Below, in pieces: positions 36,279 to 44,401 of a stretch of DNA of 64,000 nucleotides (the stretch's first letter is position 1; each line of letters begins with the position of its first letter). The notes under the pieces were generated by a model that worked only from the letters and a program-made list of their open reading frames with translations, did not search any database and had not been told where the DNA came from. The position numbers and the translations under genes are program-made. Source of the DNA: Candidatus Sumerlaea chitinivorans (GTDB lineage Bacteria; Sumerlaeota; Sumerlaeia; Sumerlaeales; Sumerlaeaceae); assembly GCA_003290465.1 (NCBI GenBank), contig CP030759.1:784672-848671 (forward strand). Reading direction: 5' to 3'.

Positions 36279-37739
36279 TTGCGTCTTCGATGGTTAGGAA
36301 ACAGTGACCAGTGGTCGGCTTATGGGCGAAAGTTGTTTGTCCTGTCTTTGCTGGCAGGATTGCTTCTTCTTCCTAACTTTGTGATACCTCGTGTCGGAAC
36401 GCAAAACCCAGCGATCCATTCGAAAGAACTAATGTCTCGCTTTCTCGTCGCATGGATGGCGGGGGTTTTTTTTCTGGGATGTTGGCGTACAAGAAAAAGA
36501 GATCTCCATTTTGTTGAACTCGGAATCCTTGGTTTAGTGGTAGCCAACCTCTTGTCGTGCCTCAGCAGTTCTCATGCCGTTTTCTGCTTTGGCGAATCGT
36601 GGCATTTGTGGGGCTTTGCGCTCTTGGCGGTGGCAGTAGCGCTTGTGAATATCAATCTAAAGGAGCGCCAACAGATCATACTTGTGGCTGTAGGTGCTGC
36701 GGTCATCGCTGCGGCCTACGGGTTTTGTGTTTATTGGGGCTTCGATTTTCTTCGGACCTATTATCCTTTTGCGTATGCGAAGGGGGATGCGAGGAACTAC
36801 GTCCATTCGTTTCTCGGAAACCCTGAGTATTTTGGTAGCTACATGGCTGCGGTGGGAATTCTCGCTTTTGGGCATATTCTCCGCCCAAATAGCCGCTGGC
36901 CTGTGCGGGCAGCCTGGGCGATCTTATGCATGTTTTTCCTCTTGGCGATCGTTTTGAGCGGAACACGCAGCGCGTTTCTTGCATTCGCAGTTGGGGCTGG
37001 TTTCTTGCTGAAAAGAACCATAGCCATCCTGAGTCCGTCGCACCGAAGGTACGCCTTGCTCGGGTTGGTTGGATTTCTTGCTCTGGCGACCACAGTTGTA
37101 GCAGTTCTTTCCTTCCCCAACCCGCTGAATGTACGGCGGATGCGGTTGGCTCAGCGATTTGTCCAAGTCTTCGACCTGACTTCCCCGTCTGTGCGCGAGC
37201 GAATTCTCTTTTACACAATCTCGGGGCGACTCATCCGAGAGTATCCCGTGCTTGGAGTGGGACCGGGGGCGTTCAAACTCTACTTTTATCCCACCGTAGA
37301 GAAGCTTGTCGAAGAGGATCCGCGTGCCGGGTTTCGGCGTTTCGCCGAAACGCTTCAAGGGCGGATTGCAGAACATGCTCACAACGATTACTTAGAAATT
37401 TGGTCCGAAACGGGTAGCGTGGGGATTGGAGTGTTTCTATTCCTCATCGCCTCGTTGTTTGTGCGCTACATAAAAGGGCCGAAGAACGTTACTATTTTAA
37501 TAAAGGGGGACATCGCGGGGCCTTCTGATCTGGCTTGGGTGAGGTTTCAGCGGGACCTCTTTTTTGCCACGTTGCTCGCGATTCTGGTGAACGGTTTCTT
37601 CAGCTTCCCACTTCATCTGCCGGTTCGTGCCTTTCTGTTCTGGGTGTGTGTCGGATGTTTCTTGGCGGCGGACCGCGAACTCCGTGAGCGAACACTCAGT
37701 GTTTATCAGCGTTCAGCATCCTCTTTGGCTTCTGATTAG
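36279..37739 (+). CDS. O-antigen ligase / Wzy_C-family polymer transferase
   Basis: The product is a membrane protein of about 486 residues with ten or more hydrophobic segments. The large periplasmic loop near the C-terminal third holds the Wzy_C signature HAHNDYLEIWSETG, preceded by a conserved FLGNPEYFGSYMAAVG and SGTRSAFLAF. Proteins of this family ligate O-antigen to lipid A-core, polymerise glycans or glycosylate pilins. The start is most likely TTG 36279, since GGAG lies nine bases before it. The frame stays open upstream to 36159 but encodes an arginine-rich, atypical segment. The gene supports a diderm envelope with surface glycans. Confidence 0.82.
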   Translation: MRLRWLGNSDQWSAYGRKLFVLSLLAGLLLLPNFVIPRVGTQNPAIHSKELMSRFLVAWMAGVFFLGCWRTRKRDLHFVELGILGLVVANLLSCLSSSHAVFCFGESWHLWGFALLAVAVALVNINLKERQQIILVAVGAAVIAAAYGFCVYWGFDFLRTYYPFAYAKGDARNYVHSFLGNPEYFGSYMAAVGILAFGHILRPNSRWPVRAAWAILCMFFLLAIVLSGTRSAFLAFAVGAGFLLKRTIAILSPSHRRYALLGLVGFLALATTVVAVLSFPNPLNVRRMRLAQRFVQVFDLTSPSVRERILFYTISGRLIREYPVLGVGPGAFKLYFYPTVEKLVEEDPRAGFRRFAETLQGRIAEHAHNDYLEIWSETGSVGIGVFLFLIASLFVRYIKGPKNVTILIKGDIAGPSDLAWVRFQRDLFFATLLAILVNGFFSFPLHLPVRAFLFWVCVGCFLAADRELRERTLSVYQRSASSLASD

Positions 37740-37837
37740 CGCAGCGTTCCGTTTTGCTGCTTTATGCTTGAGCAAAATGCGCACAGCTTTCTTAGGTCAA
37801 AGTCTACCGTCAGTTCTTATGTGGAAAGGAGATGAAA

Positions 37838-38959
37838 ATGAAAAAGCGTCTACTCCGTGGCCGCGTGATAGATCCGCCCCCGGTGGGACCCGGATGGAAA
37901 GTTGCGGACCTGGTCGACGAATGCTTCTTGGCATACAATGCGGCCCGGCTGCGAGAGGCAGCGCAACTCTTGGTAACAAAGTGTCTCAATGAGGATGTGA
38001 CGATCGGTATGACCCTGACGGGAGCGCTGACGCCCGCGGGTTTAGGTGTGTCATGCATTATCCCCCTGATTGAGGCGGGCTTTGTGGACTGGATCATCTC
38101 CACCGGCGCAAACCTTTACCACGATACCCATTTCGGTCTGGGCCTCCCCCTTCATGTTGGCCGTCCCAATGTGGACGATGTTACGCTTCGTAAGGAAGGT
38201 GTGGTGAGGATCTATGACATCTTATTCGACTACAATGTCTTGCTCCGCACGGACGAGTTTTTCCGGCGGATTTTCGATGCGCCTGAGTTTCAGCGAACGA
38301 TGGGGACAGCTGAGTTTCACTACTTGTGTGGCAAATACATTGCCGAGCGGGAACGAGTTTTAGGGCAAAAGAAACGGTCGCTTCTTTCAGTGGCGTATGA
38401 GTACGGCGTGCCCGTGTACACGTCCTCGCCCGGCGATAGTTCCATCGGCATGAATATCGCAGAGAAGTACTTTACCGGCAGCAAACTGCGGATTGATCCA
38501 ATCTATGACGTGAATGAGACAACCGCAATCGTTTTGGCGACAAAACGCGGGGGAGGCAAAAGTGCAGTGTGGATCCTTGGAGGAGGATCACCTAAAAACT
38601 TTGCACTCCAGACGGAACCTCAAATCCAAGAAGTCCTGAAAATTGATGAGAAAGGCCACGATTATTTCATTCAGATAACTGACGCGCGACCCGATACTGG
38701 AGGTCTAAGCGGGGCTACGCCAAGCGAAGCCGTAAGTTGGGGTAAGATCGACCCCGCCCAGCTCCCAGATACAGTGGTATGCTATTGCGACTCGACGATT
38801 GCTTTGCCGTTGCTCACGGCTTATGCACTTGAGCGTCATGCCCCTCGACGGCACAAACGGCTGTATGAGCGAAGGGGGGAATTCATGCAACTTCTGGAAC
38901 GTGAATTCCACCTTGCCCAAAAACGCGAAGCGAGACGCAAGAAACGCATAAAGAAGTAA
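37838..38959 (+). CDS. Deoxyhypusine synthase family protein
   Basis: The 373-residue cytosolic protein belongs to the NAD-dependent deoxyhypusine synthase family. [20 protein letters not shown], then [19 protein letters not shown], mark the N-terminal half. [15 protein letters not shown] and [14 protein letters not shown] mark the C-terminal half, and the lysine in EAVSWGKI matches the catalytic lysine of the human enzyme. In eukaryotes and archaea it modifies eIF5A/aIF5A with spermidine. Bacteria lack that target, and some bacterial homologues make homospermidine instead. ATG 37838 is preferred because AAAGGAG lies six bases upstream. The C-terminus is very basic ([11 protein letters not shown]). 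Confidence 0.85.
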   Translation: MKKRLLRGRVIDPPPVGPGWKVADLVDECFLAYNAARLREAAQLLVTKCLNEDVTIGMTLTGALTPAGLGVSCIIPLIEAGFVDWIISTGANLYHDTHFGLGLPLHVGRPNVDDVTLRKEGVVRIYDILFDYNVLLRTDEFFRRIFDAPEFQRTMGTAEFHYLCGKYIAERERVLGQKKRSLLSVAYEYGVPVYTSSPGDSSIGMNIAEKYFTGSKLRIDPIYDVNETTAIVLATKRGGGKSAVWILGGGSPKNFALQTEPQIQEVLKIDEKGHDYFIQITDARPDTGGLSGATPSEAVSWGKIDPAQLPDTVVCYCDSTIALPLLTAYALERHAPRRHKRLYERRGEFMQLLEREFHLAQKREARRKKRIKK

Positions 38960-39081
38960 GTCCACGGCATCTACTGCGTAGCGGCTGTCTCCCTAGAGAA
39001 GCGTGGGAACGTGGAGGCGCGCTGCCCCGGAAGGGGATTTGCGGTTGACGATGGTGGGCCCGCTCGGACTTGATCGAATAG

Positions 39082-39852
39082 ATGACAGAGCGTTTCCGGA
39101 CGCGGGCCTACGTCCTCGAGGCTCGCGACTATCGTGAGTCTTCGCTCCTGCTGGGATTGTTGACGGAAGAGCGTGGGCCTGTGCGCCTTGTTGCACGTGG
39201 GGTCCGTTCGCAGAAAAAGACTTCGGAACGAGCCATCGACCTGTTTGCACGAGGAGAATGCGTATTTAGTCTCCGCGCAAGCTCAGATCTTGGGACATTG
39301 ATCCTCTGGGAAACCGAGGAACAACACAGTGGTCTGAGGCATTCGCTGGTTGGTTATGCTTTTGCTGCCTTTTGGGGGGAGACCGTATTGGCAATCTTGC
39401 CGCCGCTCGAGCCAGCCAAGGACGTTTTTGAGCTCTCTTGCTCTTTTTTCCACGTGCTGGAGGGGGGGCTTCCAACAGCCCAAGGCGTTGCTCATCATTT
39501 CTTGAGGTTACTTGCTGTGGAGGGGTTCGAAATTTCAGTGGACCGCTGCGTCGCCTGCGGTGCGAAAGCCCCGCTCGCATATTTCTCTTGGGACCGATTG
39601 GCATCCCTCTGCGCGAAGTGCATTGCGCCTACGGAACGTGCGTTCCCCCTCGATCCTCATGTCAGTTTGGCGTTAGCGGAAGCCTCTCGAGTTCCGGAGC
39701 AGGGACCTCTTATCCCCAAAGAGAGTCAGTCAAAATCTCTTTTGTCGTTAGCTGTCTTCACCGAAGAGCTTATTCGGCGACTCTGTGACACGCGCCTACG
39801 CACGGCACCGTTTTTACGAGACGTGTTGGCCAAGCAATCTTCAGAGGAGTAA
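39082..39852 (+). CDS. recO: DNA repair protein RecO
   Basis: RecO helps load RecA on gapped DNA with RecR and RecF. The 256-residue protein opens with an OB-fold: FRTRAYVLEARDYRESSLLL, then GLLTEERGPVRLVARGVR. The helical C-terminal part contains a zinc finger made of CVAC and CAKC. The order and spacing are normal for the family. It starts at ATG 39082 and ends before an uncharacterised helical protein gene. recF and recR are not in the window; recN is about 10 kb away. Confidence 0.88.
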   Translation: MTERFRTRAYVLEARDYRESSLLLGLLTEERGPVRLVARGVRSQKKTSERAIDLFARGECVFSLRASSDLGTLILWETEEQHSGLRHSLVGYAFAAFWGETVLAILPPLEPAKDVFELSCSFFHVLEGGLPTAQGVAHHFLRLLAVEGFEISVDRCVACGAKAPLAYFSWDRLASLCAKCIAPTERAFPLDPHVSLALAEASRVPEQGPLIPKESQSKSLLSLAVFTEELIRRLCDTRLRTAPFLRDVLAKQSSEE

Positions 39853-39956
39853 GCTACGATTCCTGTTGCGAAGACGGATCAGCTTTCTCACGCTGTAACC
39901 ACCAAGTTGTAGGGTGTCGGGTGTGTGTGCAATCTCCAGAGGAGGGCCATGAGAAA

Positions 39957-40991
39957 ATGGCGGGAACCACTAAACCGCATGACCGCAATGTCGACGGTAT
40001 CCTTCATTATTTACGCGACTATCTCAGCATTCGGCAGCAACAAGCGATCCGCATCAATCCTCGTATCGCAAACGTGATAGATGACGTCGTGTGGTCGCAA
40101 GTTGAGAATCTTCGCCAAGTGCTCACCGGGTTGAAAAGCTTCGGTCCCGAGCGCGTCCGTGTTGCGGATATTCTGGCAGGGGATGACGACTTGCGTCGCA
40201 AGGCGTTATTCAGTCACAGTGACCAGAACTCGATTGTGCACGAGATCATCAACAGGCCTGAGGAGCAGCGGGGGAGAGTTGCCGAGTTGGCCATCCACGA
40301 CATGCGAACTCTCTTCCGTTCGATGGACCCAACCTTAGAGCATATCGTGGAGCTCATTCAGCACTGGCTATTGTGGGATTTGCCCGATGCTGCGGACCTG
40401 TTTCATTTTGATCTGCAAATGCATCGGTGTGCATATTTCCGGACAAATCCGCTGACAGATGAAATTCGGGACCGTTACAAAGCTGCGCTTCACAAGAGAC
40501 CAGATGAAACGGTGACGGAACGAGATATCTTGGCATTCGAGCTGAAACGACTCGAACACATTTTAAACAACTTTGTCACGCGACGGGCTGAAGAAAAAGC
40601 CTACATGATGATCATTCGCCGCGATGAACAGGTTGGTAGCGCGTCCAGTCAGGAAATATTGGCCCTCGCCGAACGTCTGAAGTTCATTGAAAGCCTCGAA
40701 AGCAGCGATGGTCCTGTGCCAGCAGAATTAGCTGAGAAGTACGCTCGTGTTTTGGGGTGCGCGCGAGACGAAGTCACACGTAACGCGATAGTCGACTACG
40801 AAAAAAAATTGGTGGCGGAAGGAAAGCGGCGCCTCCATCGCTACATTGAGGACGATCGCTACCTTGGTGAACCGTACGACTATAAAAAGGCACAGATGGT
40901 TCACCTCCAAGAGCGCTTTCGTGCGGAGGTGGCAAAGTGCCAGCCCCTCCTCGGAGAGGCGAATAAAGAACAGTCTTCCGGTGGGGAGTGA
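39957..40991 (+). CDS. Uncharacterised helical cytosolic protein
   Basis: The 344-residue product has no signal peptide and no membrane segment. It is strongly charged and predicted helical throughout, with repeated patterns such as RINPRIANVIDDVVWSQVEN and ELIQHWLLWDLPDAADLFHF. The C-terminal third has YEKKLVAEGKRRLHRYIEDD. I recognise no family and no catalytic motif. ATG 39957 is chosen; AGGAGG lies about a dozen bases upstream. It sits behind recO on the same strand, 104 bases away, and in front of an SMP-30 protein gene. Its role cannot be inferred. Confidence 0.7.
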   Translation: MAGTTKPHDRNVDGILHYLRDYLSIRQQQAIRINPRIANVIDDVVWSQVENLRQVLTGLKSFGPERVRVADILAGDDDLRRKALFSHSDQNSIVHEIINRPEEQRGRVAELAIHDMRTLFRSMDPTLEHIVELIQHWLLWDLPDAADLFHFDLQMHRCAYFRTNPLTDEIRDRYKAALHKRPDETVTERDILAFELKRLEHILNNFVTRRAEEKAYMMIIRRDEQVGSASSQEILALAERLKFIESLESSDGPVPAELAEKYARVLGCARDEVTRNAIVDYEKKLVAEGKRRLHRYIEDDRYLGEPYDYKKAQMVHLQERFRAEVAKCQPLLGEANKEQSSGGE

Positions 40992-41040
40992 CGCGCCGAA
41001 GGGGACTAAATGCCTGGTCTGAAAGAGAGTCGTATCCTGC

Positions 41041-41877
41041 ATGAGGGAAAGTGTGAGAGCAGAAATCCGGCAAGTAGCTGATGGGCTTGTTTTCCCGGAA
41101 GGCCCAGTGTGGCATCCGGACGGCTACCTTCTTTTCTCGGATGTTCATGGGGCGACAATCGAGCGACTTAAACCCGACGGTGGGACGGCAACATGGTGGT
41201 CGGTAGGAAAAAAGACGAATGGGCTGATTCTGAGTCCGGACCGCCGCAAGATCATCGCGTGCTGCTACAGTGAGCGGGAGCTGCTCGAAATTGATGCGGA
41301 AACACGTGAGTATCGGGTAATTACCCGGGAGTGCGATGGAAGGCCTTATGTAAACGTGAACGATGTGGCCGCAGATTCGAATGGTTTTATCTACTTCTCG
41401 GATCCCAAGTGGAATCCCGCACCCGACGATGTGCAAGGCGTGTATTGCGTCCGGCCCGATGGAACGGTGTTTTTGGCTGCCCACCTTGACCAGCAGCCGA
41501 ATGGTCTGGTCGTGAGCCCTGATGAGCGTTACTTGTATGTTGCGCGTTCGGGAGCAGATCACATCGTACGGTTTCAGCGCCGTTCCGACGGGACACTTAC
41601 CGACATGGTGATTTTCGTGGAGCTTGAGCGAGGAGCAGAACCTGACGGGATGACTGTGGACAGTTCGGGGAATTTATATATTGCTGAAGCCGGGACTGGG
41701 CGCCTGACGGTTGTAGCGGAGAGTGGCCAGATTCTCGGGCAGGTCCAGGTATGCGAGCGGATGGCGACGAATTGTGAATTCCACGGTCAAGACTCGGATC
41801 TACTCTATGTCACAGGCGGAGGAAAGCAGGGGACTCGCCAAGGCCGCGTCTGGGAGCTACGATTGATCTGGGGCTAA
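41041..41877 (+). CDS. SMP-30/gluconolactonase-like hydrolase
   Basis: The 278-residue protein folds as a six-bladed propeller of the SMP-30/gluconolactonase family, which hydrolyses sugar lactones with a divalent metal. The metal-ligand positions are all visible: E in LVFPEGPVWHPDG, N in YVNVNDVAADSNG, N in QQPNGLVVSPDERYLY and D in AEPDGMTVDSSGN. No signal peptide is evident, so it should be cytosolic. The natural substrate is unknown. It ends before the terminator of the convergent sucC operon. Confidence 0.85.
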   Translation: MRESVRAEIRQVADGLVFPEGPVWHPDGYLLFSDVHGATIERLKPDGGTATWWSVGKKTNGLILSPDRRKIIACCYSERELLEIDAETREYRVITRECDGRPYVNVNDVAADSNGFIYFSDPKWNPAPDDVQGVYCVRPDGTVFLAAHLDQQPNGLVVSPDERYLYVARSGADHIVRFQRRSDGTLTDMVIFVELERGAEPDGMTVDSSGNLYIAEAGTGRLTVVAESGQILGQVQVCERMATNCEFHGQDSDLLYVTGGGKQGTRQGRVWELRLIWG

Positions 41878-42013
41878 AGAAGCATTAGTCGTGAATGGAC
41901 AGAAAATCGGTAGCTTTTCCAGTGAGTCGTTTAGCGGCTAGCTGATGCGATGTGGGCTGGGAGATGTTCCTGAGTTTTGGAAGAGCCACCATTGAGTGAA
42001 TGTCCGCGCAAAA

Positions 42014-42054
42014 AACCGGCGCGAGTGTCGCCTACGCAAACACCCGCGCCGGTT
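42014..42054 (-). terminator. Rho-independent terminator of the sucC operon
   Basis: The arms AACCGGCGCG (42014-42023) and CGCGCCGGTT (42045-42054) form a ten-base GC-rich stem, extended inward by GTGT/ACAC after one mismatch. On the minus strand the helix is followed by a run of six T. It lies just after the sucC stop codon. Confidence 0.88.
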
Positions 42055-42058
42055 GCGA

Positions 42059-43213
42059 TTAAGCCTGACGCATTGAAAGTTCCACAGCCTTTTTGGCCCC
42101 CTCGCTCATTGTCGGAACCGAAATCAGCGCGGTATCGCGAAGCATTTCTCGCGCTTTTTCTTCGTTCGTTCCGCTGAGACGAATGACAATCGGGATCTTC
42201 CATTTGGGGAATTGCTTGAGTGCTTCGAGTATTCCCTCGGCCACCAGATCGCAGCGGACAATTCCCCCAAAGATGTTAAAGAAGATGGTGTTTACGTTTT
42301 TATCGCTGATGATGAGCTTCAATGCCTGAGCAACCTGCTCGCTTTTCGCTCCACCGCCGATGTCGAGGAAGTTTGCGGGCTCCCCGCCGTAATGCTTGAC
42401 GATGTCCATCGTGGCCATCGCCAGTCCCGCTCCATTGACAATGCATCCGATCTTCCCGTCGAGCTTGACGTAGTTGAGTTTCAACTGTCGAGCTTTCCGC
42501 TCAAGAGGAGCCTCCTCGGCTACGTCTCGCATTTTCGCAATGTCGGGATGACGATAGAGTGCATTATCGTCGAAGTTCATTTTGGCATCAGCGGCGATCA
42601 CTCGTTCTTCACCAGTCAGCACTAAAGGGTTGATCTCGGCGAGCGAGCAGTCGTTGTCCACGAAGCTTTTGTAGAGCCCTCGCACCACCGAACGGAAGGA
42701 CTCAACCGCCGCCTTCGGCAGGCCGAGAAAGAATACCATCTCGCGTATTTGGGCATCGGTGAGGCCAAGCAGAGGCTCGACTGGAGAGAAGAGTATCTTC
42801 TCTGGGGTTTCGGCAGCTACTTGTTCAATCTCCACACCACCAGCCGCACTTGTCATGAATACGGGCTTTTTTCGTGCGCGGTCCACAATGATGCCGAGAT
42901 AGATTTCGCCACGAATGTCGAGCCCTTGCTCAACGAGAACCTTTTTTACTTTTTCGCCTTTGATGGTCATGCCAAGGATCTGTTCTGCAACCGGCCTCAC
43001 CTCGTCTTCGTTACGGACGAGCTTGACGCCGCCAGCTTTTCCTCGGCCACCCACAAGCACTTGTGACTTGATGACTAACGGATATCCAACGGTGGAGCTC
43101 AGCTTTTTAGCGGCCTCAACCGCCTTCTCAGGTGTGCGCACAACGATGCCTTGAGGCACCGGTACGCCGTATTTTTTGAGGATAGCTTTTGCTTGGTACT
43201 CGTGGATCTTCAT
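42059..43213 (-). CDS. sucC: Succinyl-CoA synthetase, ADP-forming, beta subunit
   Basis: SucC binds the nucleotide in the step that turns succinyl-CoA to succinate with ATP or GTP synthesis in the citric acid cycle. KIHEYQAKAILKKYGVPVPQ is the ATP-grasp start of the family. LVGGRGKAGGVKL, NPLVLTGEERVIAADAKMNF and NIFGGIVRCDLVAEGI follow, with the ATP-grasp metal site intact. The 384 residues match the usual length. It lies 12 bases downstream of a decarboxylating dehydrogenase gene. sucD, normally next to sucC, is not here. Confidence 0.95.
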   Translation of the reverse strand: MKIHEYQAKAILKKYGVPVPQGIVVRTPEKAVEAAKKLSSTVGYPLVIKSQVLVGGRGKAGGVKLVRNEDEVRPVAEQILGMTIKGEKVKKVLVEQGLDIRGEIYLGIIVDRARKKPVFMTSAAGGVEIEQVAAETPEKILFSPVEPLLGLTDAQIREMVFFLGLPKAAVESFRSVVRGLYKSFVDNDCSLAEINPLVLTGEERVIAADAKMNFDDNALYRHPDIAKMRDVAEEAPLERKARQLKLNYVKLDGKIGCIVNGAGLAMATMDIVKHYGGEPANFLDIGGGAKSEQVAQALKLIISDKNVNTIFFNIFGGIVRCDLVAEGILEALKQFPKWKIPIVIRLSGTNEEKAREMLRDTALISVPTMSEGAKKAVELSMRQA

Positions 43214-43225
43214 GCTGGATGAATC

Positions 43226-44305
43226 CTATTCCGCGACAAATGCTGCTACCATGTCTCCGACTTCGGTTGTTGTGTAGCCCATTTTGCCTGCAGCCAAACT
43301 CTTGAGCTTAGTTCCGGTGACTTTCATCACCGCCTGCTCAATCGCTGCTGCAGCGGCATCTTCGCCTAAAGTTTCGAGCATCATTTGCCCGGCGCAGATT
43401 GCTGCCAGCGGGTTGATCACGTTCTTGCCGGTATATTTGGGCGCACTACCACCAATCGGTTCAAACATGGAAACCCCACCCGGATCCGGGTTGATGTTTC
43501 CGCCGGCCGCAATGCCCATGCCGCCCTGAATCATGGCCCCAAGGTCAGTGATGATGTCACCAAACATGTTGCCGGTAACAATCACGTCGAACCATTCCGG
43601 ATTCTTAACAAACCACATGGTTGTGGCATCCACGTGGGCATATTCGCGCTTAATGTCGGGGAATTCTTTTTCTCCCATTTCGTGGAAGGCGCGTTCCCAC
43701 AAGCCGTAGACGTAGGTCAAAACGTTGGTCTTGCCTACAAGCGTGAGAGTTTTCTTTTTGTTCCGCTTCCGGGTGTAGTTGAAGGCGTACCGTAAGCAGC
43801 GGTCGACACCGAACCGGGTGTATACGGCTGTCTGCGTTGCTACCTCTTGTGGGGTGCCAAAATGTGCAACGCCGCCCATTCCAGCATAGAGATCCTGCGT
43901 GTTCTCACGCACGACGACGAAATCAATGTCCTCTGGCCCCTTGTCCTTGATCGGGGTTTCTACGCCCGGATAGAGTTTCACGGGTCGAAGGTTGATATAT
44001 TGGTCGAGCGCAAAGCGCAGTTTGAGCAGAATCCCTTTCTCAAGGATACCCGGTTGAACGTCGGGGTGGCCAATTGCACCGAGATAGATTGCATGGAACT
44101 TTTTCAGCTCTTCGATTGCTGAGTCGGGCAAGGTCTCGCCAGTGCGCTTATATCGCTCACCGCCAAAATCGTATTCCGTAAAATTGAGTTTGAACCCAAA
44201 CTTTGCTGCTGCAGCGTTGAGAACTTTGACCCCTTCACGAACCACTTCGGGTCCAGTTCCGTCGCCCGGGATAACGGCGATATTGTAGCTTCGCGTGGTG
44301 GTCAT
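43226..44305 (-). CDS. Isopropylmalate/isocitrate dehydrogenase-family enzyme
   Basis: This NAD(P)-dependent beta-decarboxylating dehydrogenase has 359 residues. [17 protein letters not shown] opens it. The substrate loop reads [20 protein letters not shown], then [15 protein letters not shown] and the metal site [20 protein letters not shown]. The loop resembles LeuB of actinobacteria and tartrate/malate dehydrogenases more than NADP isocitrate dehydrogenase. LeuB is the best match, but the tight operon with sucC raises the possibility of an isocitrate role. No leuA, leuC or leuD is nearby. ATG 44305 is the start. Confidence 0.85.
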   Translation of the reverse strand: MTTTRSYNIAVIPGDGTGPEVVREGVKVLNAAAAKFGFKLNFTEYDFGGERYKRTGETLPDSAIEELKKFHAIYLGAIGHPDVQPGILEKGILLKLRFALDQYINLRPVKLYPGVETPIKDKGPEDIDFVVVRENTQDLYAGMGGVAHFGTPQEVATQTAVYTRFGVDRCLRYAFNYTRKRNKKKTLTLVGKTNVLTYVYGLWERAFHEMGEKEFPDIKREYAHVDATTMWFVKNPEWFDVIVTGNMFGDIITDLGAMIQGGMGIAAGGNINPDPGGVSMFEPIGGSAPKYTGKNVINPLAAICAGQMMLETLGEDAAAAAIEQAVMKVTGTKLKSLAAGKMGYTTTEVGDMVAAFVAE

Positions 44306-44401
44306 AAAATCTTTTGCTCAACCTCCGAATCGTTTTCGCGTTATTCTTGAGCCAAACGCTTGGGGATAGCTGCTGGGTTGTCAAAACGAAAACAACAGAA
44401 T

